Shown: positions 22,430 to 34,745, numbered from the stretch's first letter. The stretch is 64,000 nucleotides of DNA from Paguma larvata (GCA_030068075.1 CM057829.1:90428889-90492888), one strand, 5' to 3'. Notes: generated by a model from the sequence alone, not told the origin. Numbers and translations are program-made.

Positions 22430-25400
22430 CACCCAAATTGTCCGTGAGAGGAGTGCTATTAGAAGAGGCCAGAACCAATAACTCTGCCAAGCCCTATCAC
22501 CGATTAGGACCATCCTAGGGAAACTGTGTCCTTAGCACAAACACAGTGGTACGTTAGAGGGATGGTAGCTGGCTATCGTCACTCTACTCTCCAAAGTAGT
22601 AGATCTGACTGACATCTCTATGGACACTATGGTCAACAGCATATGCTGCAGTTCCTCCTTTTCTATGTGAGTTTGAGCAATAGCTCCTACATTTTCCCAG
22701 GAACATCTCTTACTGAGTAGAAATTTAAAAGAGAGAGTTTAATAGGAAGAACTACAGACCTCAGAATTGTAGTTGACTTTGGGGTGCTACTGGTACTTAC
22801 CTCTTCCACCATCACTATGCATCCAAAAGTCTTCTGACTCTCAGCTGTCATCTGGTGATGTGATCTAAACCAACATTCTTGGGGAGCCTGAGGCAAATAA
22901 TTCTCTCTCAGGCTGGAGGTTCTGCACTTATCTATTTATAGATATAATGGGATAAGTTAGTACCAAGAGGTTTCTAAATGAATCGCCTGAGCTCCACATA
23001 TATTCTTCCATGTACCCATTGAGTAAAAGCAGCTCTACTGCCTCCTGCTGGTCAAGGTAAATTACTCTGGCAAACATGGCAACTTTGTTACTTATCTGTT
23101 AGGCTTTGGATTTCAGAAATCCAAAGTATCCTGGTGGCTGTCATTGCATGTAGTTTAAAGTGAACCACTCCTTGCTGTGTGCCTGGAGAAAGTTTGCCCT
23201 CCTTGGAGATAAAACTGCGACCCTGTAGAGCTCAAAGTTGTAGGGATAGAATTTTTCCACAAATTTCCCCCATGAGTTCAAAAGGAGGGATAGTAAGAGA
23301 AGCTACTTATGGTATCAGACCTTTGTCTTAGACAAGAATCTCATTCCTACTTAGGAGAGAACACCATATAAAGATTGCTGACTTAATGAACGCATAACAT
23401 CTTGAAAAATGGCACTTCTTACTTTCAGAGTATTGCCTTCAAACTGTTGATTCAACTACAACTTGAGTAGGTCATTCCAAGGTACTATGTGGCCGGCCGC
23501 TTCTGGATGGAATGGCTAATGGGTCATGGCTAACTCCCGCACATCCGTCACTGTGAAGTGAGTAGCCTACTCACATGCTATTCCTGCACTTGTGCATCAG
23601 GTGTTCCCTAAGAACCCTGAATCATGCCTTTTAAGGCTCTGAAGACAGGAATAAAACCTATACTTAGAGTATGTATTCATCCTCATGAAGACACACTTTT
23701 GGCCCTTGCAAGATGGAAGAGATTCAATTTAGATAACTTGCAACCAAGTTACAACCTTGATCTCTTCAAGGAATAGTGTTTTCAGGCCTCAGTATTCATC
23801 TTTGTTGCTCACAATTTGGATGTTCATAGACCACAGTACTTACGTTGGTATCGGTAAATCAGAGTCCATATTACTGAGTCTAAATATAATCTTTATCTCT
23901 GCCAGTGTGGCTACTCTTTCATGTACTTACCATGCTATCTGTGAGTATTTTCTTCTTTGTAATTGAAGATGCAACACTTATTAATTTGGTTTTTACATCG
24001 AAGAGGATATCTGGCATGCCTTTGAATATTGTACCTCTAAAAACTGGCTGAATTGGAATGATTCCTAAACTTTGGAAATTGATTGTGTATCTTTTGGATG
24101 TTATGTGTCCCACCAAATTCTCTACTGTACTAATCATCTCTTGATTGACATTTCAGATCAGCACGATGTCAATCAATATAATGGATCAGTGTGATGCTTT
24201 ATACCCAGTGTGATGCCCAATGTGTACAGATTTCTCTAGACTATATAATCATAGAGTACAAAATAAGTGACACAATTCTCAGGCAAAGCAGTATATGACT
24301 ATTATTTTCTATTCCACATGAATGTAGAGTGTTTTTGATTCTCTTCTGGAAGTGGAATGAAAAATAATACAGTCGTCAAATCAATGGCTGTATGCCATGT
24401 ACTTATGCATACCATGTACCTTAGTAGTCTTTCTAGCAATGATACTACAATGGGCACAGTGGATGCAATCAAAGCTTCTACTCAGTTGAGCTTGTGTAGA
24501 CTACAATGATTCTCCAGGATTCATTCATTCTGTTTCTGCAGGGGCCAGAATGAGGAGTTAAATGGCCACTTAATAGGAACCATTGAGCCTACATACTTTA
24601 AGTCTTTAATGATGACACTAATTTAATCCATCTTCCTGGAGTGTAATTTTGCTTTTAATTCTATCTCGGAGATTTTCACTTGACCTTTCCCACTAGCAAG
24701 CTTATTCCCAAAGGTCAAGGTACATCAAATTGCCTGGTATATCAGTTCCAGTTCTCCACCCACAGACTGAGAAAATTTTCATAGAGTGAGTCCATGGAAC
24801 AAGTGGGTCTACTGAGAAGGATTTTAACCAGAAATCCGTTTATTGTTTGGTCCCTGTAAGTCCCCACTCTGTCAAGTAGGCCATGAGGATGTTGAGTTTC
24901 CTGATATCAGTGTCAACTTAGTCATTGTGTCCTATAGTCCATTATCTCTTGGTATTTGTCTTAGGGTATGGAGTCACCCAATAGTCATAGACCCTTTTTG
25001 GGAAGGACTAGGGAAATCAGTCCTTTATATAGTTACTCTGCTGTTTCAGGGTACTTTTTCATTGGATACTTCTCTAATCAACATATTTCAAATCAAAAAA
25101 TGTTTCGAATCTGGGAAGTGAGCAAGGGACTCATGACATTTTTTTGGGATGATTGTTTTCAGCTTTTTGCCTCTTGCCTTTTGTTTTTATTTCCTGGTTA
25201 TGAATGTTAAGTAGCATTCTTGTTCTCTGTTCATCTAATTTGCTTTTAAGGATACCAAACTCCATTAACTGTATGTGAAAACCCCTCCAGACCCAGCTCT
25301 CTTAGCTTTCCTCTCTGAATTTGCCATTTATTATGGTAATTGTGGCCTTCTAGATTTTGGTGGTTCAGTGATGCTTATGGTCTCTATTAATTCAGGATTC

Positions 25401-26200
25401 TATCATCACTCTGAAGATTAAAGCTCTATGACTGTTCGTCCTGTTATCACTGTACTGCAGAGAAAAGATTCTATGGAACTTTTTATGGTTTATTTATTTA
25501 TTCATTTTTAAATGTTTATTTATTTTGAGAGTCAGAGAAGAAGAGACAGCACATGCATGTGCAAGCAGGGGAGGGAAAAGTGCAGAGAGAGAGAAGAAGA
25601 GACAGAGAAAGAATCCCAAGTAGGCTCTGTGCTGTCAGTGCAGAGCCCAATGGACACAAGCTCAGTCCCATGAACTATGAGATCATAACTTGAGATGAAA
25701 TAAAAAGTCAGATATTCAACCAACTGAGCCGCCCAGGCACCCAGGAAATTTTTATGGTTTATTGACACTCTCACCAACTCATTTCTAATGTCCTTTGTGA
25801 GTGGCATGTCCATTGGGTCCTCCCAAGGACCCTCCCATGTCCCTTTATTCCTTCCTGCATCATCTTCCAGGGCAACTTGGGCATTCTATTTTGTTCACTA
25901 TTGACCATGTCTTTCTTAAGGCTTCTAAGATCCTACTGGATAACCCTACCACTGTCTCATCTCTTGGGATCTTAGCCAGAATATTTTATCTCATGTCATG
26001 GAAAAGTACCCCTAAATCAATGTTTTCCTTATCCACTCTGACATTCAAAACTCTTCTCTCATACTAGCACCCACATAATTTAATTCCAAGATCCTTCCCT
26101 GGTTTCTGTCATTAAACATAGTCGATATTTGCAGCTTCCTTGGGACACAATTTCTTTCCTCCCCTGTGAGATCATCTGTAGTTCCTGCAACAGCATATCT
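22430..26200 (-). mobile_element. Decayed ERVL interior (gag-pro-pol relic), minus strand
   Basis: Long parts of the plus strand read as the antisense of an ERVL (HERV-L-like) interior. On the minus strand the order is gag-like sequence at about 25800-25200, a protease-like region at about 25000-24700, reverse transcriptase at about 24700-24100, and later pol-like sequence to about 22430. Recognisable stretches include 'ccaggattcattcattctgt' (24514) and 'gctgtcattgcatgtagttt' (about 23137). The reverse transcriptase active-site box (Y-I-D type) is visible at about 24166-24185 but carries an extra base between the two aspartate codons, which breaks the frame. Many further stops exist. It is interrupted by the SINE at 25495-25743. 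Only short frames remain, so it is inactive. Assignment is from memory of the family. Confidence 0.75.
25495..25743 (-). mobile_element. CAN-SINE inserted in the ERVL relic, minus strand
   Basis: 'aaatgtttatttattttgag' tail, 'gctctgtgctgtcagtgcag' middle and 'caaccaactgagccgcccag' head. A 20-base target duplication with one mismatch lies at 25475-25494 and 25744-25763, so the insertion postdates the retrovirus. A 93-codon minus-strand frame at 25532-25813 spans the junction and is not a gene. Confidence 0.95.
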
Positions 26201-28774
26201 GAGCTGTGCATTTCTCTTTTCACCATAACCTAATATTCACATTTAAAATTTGCATTGTTTTCTTAACAACTGCCTCTTAAATTATATATGCTTCATTCCA
26301 TGACACTTTGGTTAACCCCTATGCAAGAAAATAGATTTGTAGTGTTATGCTTCTACCATATTGTTATTTCTTCCTACAAATTGAAACAACCAAACCTGAG
26401 TTTTGAAGACTGAGTAAGATTTCAATAAATTCAGAGAACATGAAAGACTTTCTAAGAAAGGAGAAAAAAAATTAGCAAAAAGATAGCACTGGCAAGCTGA
26501 CCCATTTCACTAGAGTAGAGAGTGGGATGCAGAGAAACAGAACATTAAATAGAAAGTTTCAGAGAAGAGTTCAGATACACAAAAGTATCAGATAAAGGAA
26601 CAGAAAAATTATATGCTGAAAGTCTGGGAAGATGTATCTGATGACTCTGTGAATTATAATATTTTGGGATGTGGAAGGTGGCCTTCTGTAGATGATGGGA
26701 GTAGAGAAGTGAGAGTAGAATTTCATGAGCAATCAATGGTTCATTCACAGAGAAATTCACCAGTCACTGCATTTATAGTCAGGGCTATTTCAAAGATTTC
26801 TTACATGTATGAGCATTGGAAAGGATAAAAACAGTACCATGCTGGTAAAATATTAACATGGTTTCTCCCAAGAAAACCAGGAAAAAAATAAATGAACAAA
26901 AGAAGACTGATTTATTGCATTTGCCAAGTACTGGTGTAACTACTCACATGATGGCCTATTTCAAACTACCAATGTGTTCACAAAATTCCTAAGCATTAAC
27001 CATCAGCTCTCAGATGTAATAGGACCCTCCTTTAGCACCTCATTGCTAACTCTCAGAATGACTTACATAATAAGGCAACAAGAAACATACAAAATATCTA
27101 AGAGTCCCTCAAATGCTCCTAATTTAAAGTGAGCATGAAGAAAAACATTTATTGGCTATTTAATCTGAGGATGATTATCACATATTGGTTAAACTGAAAG
27201 TGCTTTTTGTTGATAATCTAATTTATGTTTTCTGGGGTTCCTAAATTTTGGAAAACAAATGTTGTGGCATTCTAAAAGCTATGCTTCTTATAATATTATA
27301 ATCCTCAAAATAAACTAATCTTTCTCCTTACAAATTAAATACTTCCATTTTCATCTTTTGAAATTGTTTTTCCTCCATATGAGTGAATTCAGCAATCTAA
27401 AATGCTTTGTCTTGTGGCCCATGGCAGACCTAATTATCTGGAAAATGAAAATCCTATTATATACCCTTATAGTTCTTGTTTCATACAGGCACAAGAGCAT
27501 ATAATTCAATACAACATCTGTTTCTAAAATACATAACTTTAAACCTTTGAAGTGACTCGAGAAAGTTAGAAGATTGAATTCTGTGAAATTAACACCTAAT
27601 TCTGAGAATTCTATTTCCAAATTTTTTATTAAATGACTAAATATTTCAGGTTTATCTTTCAATAACTTGAACTTTATTATACATTCCTCCTTTTTTTATT
27701 TTAAATTAACTCTGTGCCAAATGCGCTAAGCTAAAAATCCCTCTAGTTGAATTTTCTTCCATCTATTATAGACGAATTTAGCAGTTAATTAGTCTTACTT
27801 TCGAATGTCTTTTCTATGCAAATAAATCACTTAAATATCAAATTTATGTTTGAATCTCTTGTACTTAGGTGAGTATTCACAAGGATTATTTGGTTCATAT
27901 GTAGATCATGAATAAGAACTTAAAAATAAGGCATTCTTAAACTATGTAGATTAAAACATAGGTGCCTAGTTTAATTTGCAATTTCATTAAAATATATGTT
28001 ATTTATTTAACACTTCTGCTAATTATATCTGATGACTTTTTCTTTGTAAATTATCACGTTTTTGGCATGATGAATGCTAACTTAATGCTTTGTGAAAGCA
28101 TAACAGGATATATAGTCTGAAAACTAACATTAGATAAAATGTTAGTTTGCCTACATTTACCAAGTATGCTACTTTCAAAGAATAAGCTGTTTAGAAATTT
28201 TATATATTTTATTGTGGATCTGGGTCTTGCCTAGATGTTTATTTAACTTAAATTTTGCAATTTTCAAAAGAATTAGTGGACTTTAGCAATTAAATACCTA
28301 CAAGTAACATAAAAGAACAATTTCATATTTTAAAATGATAGTTTTGTGTGTACATGTGTGCAGCTGTATGCACATGTTGTATATTGTTTTATTTTCTTTG
28401 ATTTGTTGTAATTTTTGTGCAAACCCATGTCTCCATTATTCTAGATTGGAACGAAGACTTTAACTATGAAGGAAAACTTTTCTTGGTGAAATATCCCCTC
28501 TGTTATACCAAAAAACTACTGGTTGTTTGGGGTTCAGAATGACAAACTATATTTTGCAAAAAAAAAAAAATCAAGTCAAAATAAAATTAAATAGTAGGTA
28601 TGTAGTTTTAAGAAATAAAACCACAGTTTTCAATCATCAGAAATTAAGAAATGAGAGCATTCTTGAGATTATTTCAGAGGTCAATATTAAGTTTGTCTTA
28701 GACTTTCAAATTAATATTTAATGATATTGTAATATTTTAATGATATTGTACAGCTTTAAAAACCCTATTGATCT
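26201..28774. other. AT-rich intergenic DNA, nothing identified
   Basis: About 2.6 kb without a recognised SINE, LINE, LTR or gene. The left end may be the unrecognised 5' part of the ERVL element. Frames of 71-103 codons (26545-26828, 27351-27662) show no recognisable domain. Confidence 0.4.
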
Positions 28775-29000
28775 GGGTGCCTGGGTGGCTCAGTCAGTTA
28801 ACCGTCTGTTTCAGACTGGACTGAGACTTTGGCTCAGATCATCATCTCACAGCTCATGAGTTCAAGCCCTGTGTTGGGCTCTATGCTGACAGCTCAGAGC
28901 CTGGAGCCTGCTTCAGATTCTGTCTCTGTCTGCCTCTTCCCTGCTCATGCACTGTCTCTCTCTCAAATATAAGTATACATTAAAAGAAATGTAATAAAAA
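28775..29000 (+). mobile_element. CAN-SINE, plus strand
   Basis: 'gggtgcctgggtggctcagt' head, 'tgctgacagctcagagcctg' middle, CT stretch and a mutated tail 'ctcaaatataagtatacatt'. It contains a small internal duplication in the head ('tttcagactggactgagactt'), unusual among the copies here. The flanks (ctattgatctg, catatcaatctgg) are only partly alike. Confidence 0.92.
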
Positions 29001-30849
29001 AAGCATATCAATCTGGAGGTAGAGCAATTATAAAATAACCAGTGTGTTAAACATTTATAGCAAACTAAAATCCATCTATACTGTGGTATAGATGAAGACA
29101 GTACTTCACTACTCAAATGATTACAGAGATTTTGAAGCTCCGTTCTAAAATCTTTACCCTGAAGGTAAATGAATTATATTAACTTAATATATTGAAAGCA
29201 GTCTATTATATTTTAGTATTTTTTGTATCAAAATGACCAAATATATTTATGAAAATGTAATCCTTAGCCCCAGAAGTGCAATTGGTAAAATATTTCTCAT
29301 TATGAATTAAGAAATTTCTTTTTTTAACTTCCATAGTTGTGGAAGAAGCTCATTATATATTCATCTAAATGTAGTCAGAGAGTATAAGGTCTAGAGAGTT
29401 GTATTTATATTTTCATGATAAGATTCTATACTATTAAATAAAATAAGACGCAAACTATCCTGCAAAAGGAAAAAGAGTTTTGGTTGTCATAATCCCAGCA
29501 TCAGCATAAACAAATGAGAGGGAGGATCAGAAATAGGACTGGCTCAAGAAAAGTTACAAGTTCTATTTATGGTATAACTGTGCTCCTTGGCCATCCTTAA
29601 TCTCCTCCCCAAAGTAGAGCTAATATGAGGCTTACCGTCTGATAAAATCTATATGCCCCTTACGTAAAAGAAAAACAAATAGATGATTTTCTATAGAAAT
29701 AGCTCTATTGTGGCTGTGAATCCCTCAGCACAAGGCTCAGCTTCCTAGGCATTTGAAGACCTACTCCATGTTCAGGATAGCTTCCTACGTAAATACTGAA
29801 ATTACACAAAACTCACTCAGACTTTGTACTGAAGAGAGGGGCCAATTGGGAGATGGAAGCAGTCATCCAACAGCCGAGGAAACCCACCTCCACTACCGTT
29901 CCCACTGTCTTTATTCATAACTTTGATGATATTACTAGGATCAGTTGATATATTACTTATATAAATCACTGTGTATGTCACTGTATATGTAACTCACATG
30001 AAAAAGAAAGAGAAAGAAAACAAAAATCTTCCATGGGGAAAAGAAAAAGAGATAATTTAAAAACAGAAGAAAACTTTAGGCAAATTCTCATTAATATATT
30101 CAGTGATATATAAAAGGCTTGTGTTAGTCCCCTAAGTTTTGCAGAATTAGTTTTGTAAAAATAGTTATTGGAACATTCATCATAAGATAATAAATGGCAG
30201 TTTTACCCTGCTATCCAAAAGTAGGATGTTTCTGTAAAAAACTTTAAAAGCCAAAATGGTGCAGAGCAAACAAGCTTTCGCCATTATAACTCACATGGAA
30301 AATTTTTCAGCACTGCTAGACCCAAAAATATAAGCCCTCTGGGCTTTTCTGATACCTTAGGACACATTTTGCTACAAAACAAATCGAAATAAAGCACAGA
30401 TTTATTTTGCTTAGCAAAAACAGATGTTAATGTAACTCTTTCTTAAAAGCAAAGTGGTATAACATGAACCTTCAGAAAGCAGGGGATAACTGATTTACGA
30501 AATCTTTGATTTTATCATATGCACATAGCGTTATTGTATTGTGATAAACCAACAATATATATACATGAAAGTCATCAGTCAAAAACGGTAATATGACTAC
30601 GCTTAATCATCTATGTTATAAACCGTCAACTCTGGATAAACCATGAACACCACAATATTTTTTTTAAAAAGCATTTTTTTTCTTAAGAGCTCTAACTTTC
30701 AAAATTACAGACTATTTTATTTTTATATTGATTGAATCATAATCCTTCTTTTCCTTCCAATTCTATTTCTTTTATTATTATTACATAATATATAAATATC
30801 TTACTGTTTTTACAAGAAACTCTTAGTTTAATTCCCTTTATTTTTAAAG
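29001..30849. other. Intergenic DNA, nothing identified
   Basis: AT-rich with a slightly less AT-rich part at 29460-29920. No gene or repeat recognised. Confidence 0.45.
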
Positions 30850-30954
30850 GTATTCTTCCTGTATTCTAATGAGTTTCTGATATAATTTGAGATAAATGCT
30901 CTGTAGCTCTGTTAATTATGTCCTATCACAGACTTGTTTATATACATATTCATT

Positions 30955-31110
30955 CATCTATGTATATATACAATAGATTAGTGCCACAGTTTTTACTAAA
31001 CTATACTATATATACTATATATCATATATATTACTATATGCAATGTAATATATATATAATTAATTATATATAGTGTGTATGTATATAAATATATACATAT
31101 ATATTAGTGT
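30955..31110. repeat. TA-rich simple sequence
   Basis: Irregular TATATA and ATATAC units across about 150 bases. They are prone to slippage and have no other recognisable content. Confidence 0.8.
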
Positions 31111-31460
31111 CATAGATTTTAGGATTTTCAAAACATTTCTTTGATGTTGCTGTAGTATTTTCTTTAATAAATGTTTCAGAAAATCTATGATATATTTTAC
31201 TCGAAGCCCTGGAGTACATTTTCAAACATAGTTCTGAAAATCTCAGAGATATTTTATCTCTAAAAATGCCCTTTCAGTTAATTTTGCATGGCATAGAGTT
31301 CTACCCTGAACTTCTTTTTCTCCTAAATTTGAGTGACGTTTGCATGGGCCCGTGCTCTCTCTTTTGCACACAAAGTTGCTGATGAAGAACCTGGCTCTGT
31401 ATTTTCCTCTCTGGAATCTATTAGACTCTTATCTTTATTTTGATTATCTACAATTTCGTC

Positions 31461-31680
31461 AGGGGAGCCTGGGTGGCTCAGTTGGTTAGGCATCCCACTT
31501 CGGCTCAGGTTATGATATCACGGTTTGTGGGTTCAAGCCCCGCGTTGGGCTCTGTGCTGACGGCTCAGGGCCTGGAGCCAGCTTCAGATTTTGTGTCTCC
31601 CCCTCTCTCTGCCCCTCCCCAGGTCGCTCTCTGTTTCTCTGTCTCTCAAAAATAAATAAACATCAACATTTTTTAATAAA
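31461..31680 (+). mobile_element. CAN-SINE, plus strand
   Basis: A well preserved copy: 'aggggagcctgggtggctca' head, 'gtgctgacggctcagggcct' middle, CT stretch 'ctctctctgcccctcccc', tail 'caaaaataaataaacatc' followed by A-rich units to about 31705. The 71-codon frame at 31440-31655 is SINE sequence. Confidence 0.94.
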
Positions 31681-31705
31681 AATAAAAAAATAAAACAAAA
31701 TAAAA

Positions 31706-32739
31706 TTTCACCCAAACCTGCCTAGGTGTGCTTATTTTTTCATTCACTGTGCTCCTCCAAATTTATATAAAGGAACGTGTCATTAATATAGCGTTTTCTT
31801 CATAACACTGTGAATCTGCAATCTATCCACAAATAGGAGGCATACTCTACACAACAAGGAATAGTGCCTTACAATTTTCATTTTGAAATGCTTTGGTGGG
31901 GGAACAGGCAAGCAGGATAGAGAACCTACTAGAAATGCTAACTTTAGAATGACTGCATATTGTAACCCTAGCGCTTTCTGCATTTCTCTTATGGAAAAAC
32001 TGTTCTCTCCCTTTACTCCCTCCTAACTTCAAACATTAGTTTATTCAGCAATACGGTTATCTGATATGTCATCTATCTGGAGAAGTATCCTGGTGGTATT
32101 TTCCTCCAAGATGTGTTGTGTTATACAATTTTTCCCTGTTAATGACATTTTTTGCTGTTACAAGAAGCTATGCATGCATGTGTGTATGCATGTATGTATG
32201 TATACGGAGAAAGATAGGCATATTTCCTTACTCTCTTGCTTTGAAGCAGACATCTCAGCTTACTATATTAAAATTCCTTCAATCTGCTTGAAACAAGCAG
32301 TGTCTAAGAAAAAACACAATTTTATGTAGTGACAGATGTAACTAAAGGCATGAGAATCAAGAAGTAATAAAGATATTAGCACCTATGCTCACTTGTTAAG
32401 TCGATTTTCATGGTGGTGAAGGGAAAGGTATGTGTGGTTCAGCCATGTGAATGCTGACCCACGCTGGATGGTATTGAGTGCACAGCTTAATCTTAGAGGC
32501 TCAGTTGTGCGCTGCTGAGATGGCAGATGGAGCAGGAGGCTGTGGGGACGCATGCAGTGCTGGGCCTGCTCTAACTCTCTTCCTTTTTAGCCTCCACTTC
32601 ACTCCAGTATGTAGTGACAGAGCAGTAGACAACCACTGGTTCGGAGCACAGGATATCACAGAGACATATCTCTTTCTGCCAGTGAGTGTAACAGGAGGTA
32701 TTTAAAGAATTGTGGCAACCTCAAAAAGAGAATGTGTGT
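31706..32739. other. Intergenic DNA with a small TGCA/TGTA repeat
   Basis: No gene supported. A short tandem of atgcatg and tgtatg units lies at 32169-32204. The less AT-rich stretch at 32400-32700 holds a 75-codon frame (32478-32705) without a recognisable domain. Confidence 0.4.
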
Positions 32740-32860
32740 GAGCACAGTTGTAATGTAGAGATTTGTCAAATCACTATGTTGCATCTATGAAACTAATTAA
32801 CATCGTATGTTAACTAGATTTCAATTAAAAAATTTAAAAAAAATTTTAAATAAAAATTTT
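32740..32860 (+). mobile_element. L1 3' end, plus strand
   Basis: 'caaatcactatgttgcatct' followed by 'atgaaactaattaacatcgt' and 'atgttaactagatttcaatt' ends in an A-rich tail. This is the typical terminal 3' untranslated end of a mammalian L1 in sense orientation. The 5' limit is unclear. Confidence 0.7.
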
Positions 32861-33014
32861 AAGACGTACAATGTATGTGCAAGCATGTACGATAAAGAAT
32901 TCTGATCCATTTTTCAAGGATCATGTCTAAAGAGATTTTAAAAACTCTAGTTGTATGTCTTATAGTGACTATTTTATAGCCTTTTCGTATTTTATATATT
33001 TTTATTTTTCCATC

Positions 33015-33136
33015 TGTTATGCCCAGAATTTGGGAACCCCAAGAACCACCAGGGAGCTGAGCTTGATGCAAGAACAAAGAGCCTTTATTCGAGCTAGCTC
33101 GAGTTCAATCTCCTACCTGCACCAACACAGTGATGG

Positions 33137-33182
<46 letters not shown>

Positions 33183-33389
33183 CCGATTGGCTGAGGAAGG
33201 ATCAAGGTCCTGTTCCTTTCCAAGGTGGGAAACAGGTGTTTCTAGCTTCCAAGGTGGGAAACTGGTGTCTCTTTGGGGGGAAACGGGTGCTCTAAGGATT
33301 GGTCCAAGCTGGTCTGGTGAGGGGTGGAACCTGATTGATTGGTCCATCTTCTACTTCCTAGTCTTTTGGAGTCCCGATTTGCCCTTACA
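33015..33389 (-). mobile_element. Solo LTR, probably class I ERV, minus strand
   Basis: A 375-base block bounded by TG at the left (tgttatgccc) and CA at the right (gcccttaca), with inverted ends. The antisense polyadenylation signal lies at about 33083 (tttatt within 'agagcctttattcgagc'), followed on the minus strand by a short region ending in 'ttctgggcataaca'. Flanks are CATC (33011-33014) and CGTC (33390-33393), a 4-base target duplication differing by one CpG-type change. It carries a GA microsatellite. No gag, pol or env adjoins it, so it is a recombination-derived solo LTR. Family name unknown to me. Confidence 0.8.
33137..33180. repeat. (GA)n microsatellite inside the solo LTR
   Basis: About 22 GA units. 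It creates chance Arg-Glu and Leu-Ser frames on both strands (for example 33130-33408 and 33105-33347) that are not genes. Confidence 0.95.
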
Positions 33390-33511
33390 CGTCTTTACTG
33401 AGTTATAACTGACAGACAAAAGTGAATATATATGAAGTATACAACATATCTGCTTTTGAATACATTGTGAAATTATTATTACAATTAAGTTAATTTTACC
33501 CATTCATCACA

Positions 33512-33557
33512 GTGTGTGTGTGTGTGTGTGTGCGTGTGTGTTTGTGTGTGTGTGCGT
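33512..33557. repeat. (GT)n microsatellite inside the L1
   Basis: An imperfect GT run with two GC and one TT variants, within the L1 3' untranslated region. Confidence 0.93.
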
Positions 33558-33912
33558 GGGAACACTTAGGATCTTAGCCAATATCAAGATCTCTTAGCCA
33601 ATGTCAAGTATATGGTACAGTATTATTAATTATAGTTGCATGATGTATATTAAGATCCGCAGAAAGTATTCATGCTGTAACTGAAAGCTTGTTCTCTTCA
33701 CCCACCCAACATCTCCTCTTCTCTCCCACACCTCAGCCCATGGCAACTTCCACTTTACTCTACTCTTTGTTTCTATAAATTCAACCTTTTTTTTTTTTTT
33801 TCTTTTAAGAGTCCACATATGAGTGAGATTATACAGTATTTGTCTTTTTTTTTTTGGTCTGGTTTATTTCATTTAGCATAATCCCCACCCCGCCTTTATC
33901 CATGTTGTATAT

Positions 33913-33969
33913 TTCCTTCTCCTCTTTCTTCTTTCTTTCTTTCTTTCCTTCCTTCCTTCCTTCCTTCCT

Positions 33970-34025
<56 letters not shown>

Positions 34026-34049
34026 TTCTTTCTCTCTCTTTCTTTTTTA
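33913..34049. repeat. (TTTC)n/(TTCC)n polypyrimidine tract
   Basis: About 137 bases of nearly pure pyrimidine on the plus strand, with a TTCC block flanked by TTTC blocks, replacing a short piece of L1. The Lys/Arg/Glu-rich 125-codon frame on the minus strand at 33829-34206 is only this repeat. Confidence 0.96.
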
Positions 34050-34745
34050 AGGCTGAGTAAAGTTCCATTTTCTTTATCCATTCATCCATTGATGGACACT
34101 TAGGTTGTTTCCATATCTTAGTTATGTAAATAATGGTGCAGAGAACATAAGAGTGCATGTATCTTTTCAAGTTAGAGTTTTTAATTTCTTTAGATATATG
34201 CCCCAAAGTGGGATTACTGGATCATGTGGTAATTCTCTTTTTAACTTCTTGAGAAGAGTCCATGCTGTTTTCCTTGACTATACCAATTTACATTTCCACT
34301 GACAGTGTTCTCCATAACCTCATCAACACTCTTGTCTTTTTGATAACAACATCCTAGCACATGTAAGGTGATATTTCATTTGTGGTTTTGATTTGCATTT
34401 CTCTGATAATTAGTGATGTTGAACATCGTTTCATGTACCTGGTTGGGCATTTAGATGTTTTCTTTAGAAAAATGTCTATTCAGGTCCTCTACCTATTTTT
34501 AATCTAATTTTTCTTATATGTGTTCCTTATATATTTTAGCTATTAACCTCTTATCAGATATATAGGTTTCCAAATATTTTCTCCCAATTCATAGTTTGCT
34601 TTTTCATTCTGTCATTTGATTCTTTTGCTATGCAGAAGCTTTTTATTTTGATATAATCCCACTTGTTTATTTTTCCTTTTGTTGCCTGTATGTTTGGTGT
34701 TATATCCAAAAGTCAGTGCCAAGATCAAGGAGCTTTTTTTCTGTT

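Larger units (their letters stand above)
30850..31780 (-). mobile_element. Probable old L1 relic, minus strand, with TA-rich insert and SINE
   Basis: 'ttagactcttatctttattt' before the SINE and 'cctgcctaggtgtgcttatt' after it resemble the antisense of a 3'-side segment of old L1 families, as does 'tttgcatggcatagagttct' at about 31283. Divergence is high and the left limit is uncertain. Confidence 0.4.
33394..34745 (-). mobile_element. L1 3'-part relic (L1MA-like), minus strand
   Basis: The plus strand follows the antisense of an L1 3' end through ORF2. It runs from 'tttactgagttataactgac' (33394) through 'ccacatatgagtgagattat' (33813), 'tccattgatggacacttagg' (34086), 'gggattactggatcatgtgg' (34210), 'tttgatttgcatttctctga' (34387) and 'ttttgctatgcagaagcttt' (34623) to about 34745. 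It is interrupted by GT and TTTC/TTCC repeats. It is 5'-truncated with no intact frame. Confidence 0.88.

Noticed and set aside
33829..34206. 125-codon minus-strand frame rich in Lys, Arg and Glu
   Set aside because: It is the translation of a TTTC/TTCC repeat inside an L1 relic, not a protein.
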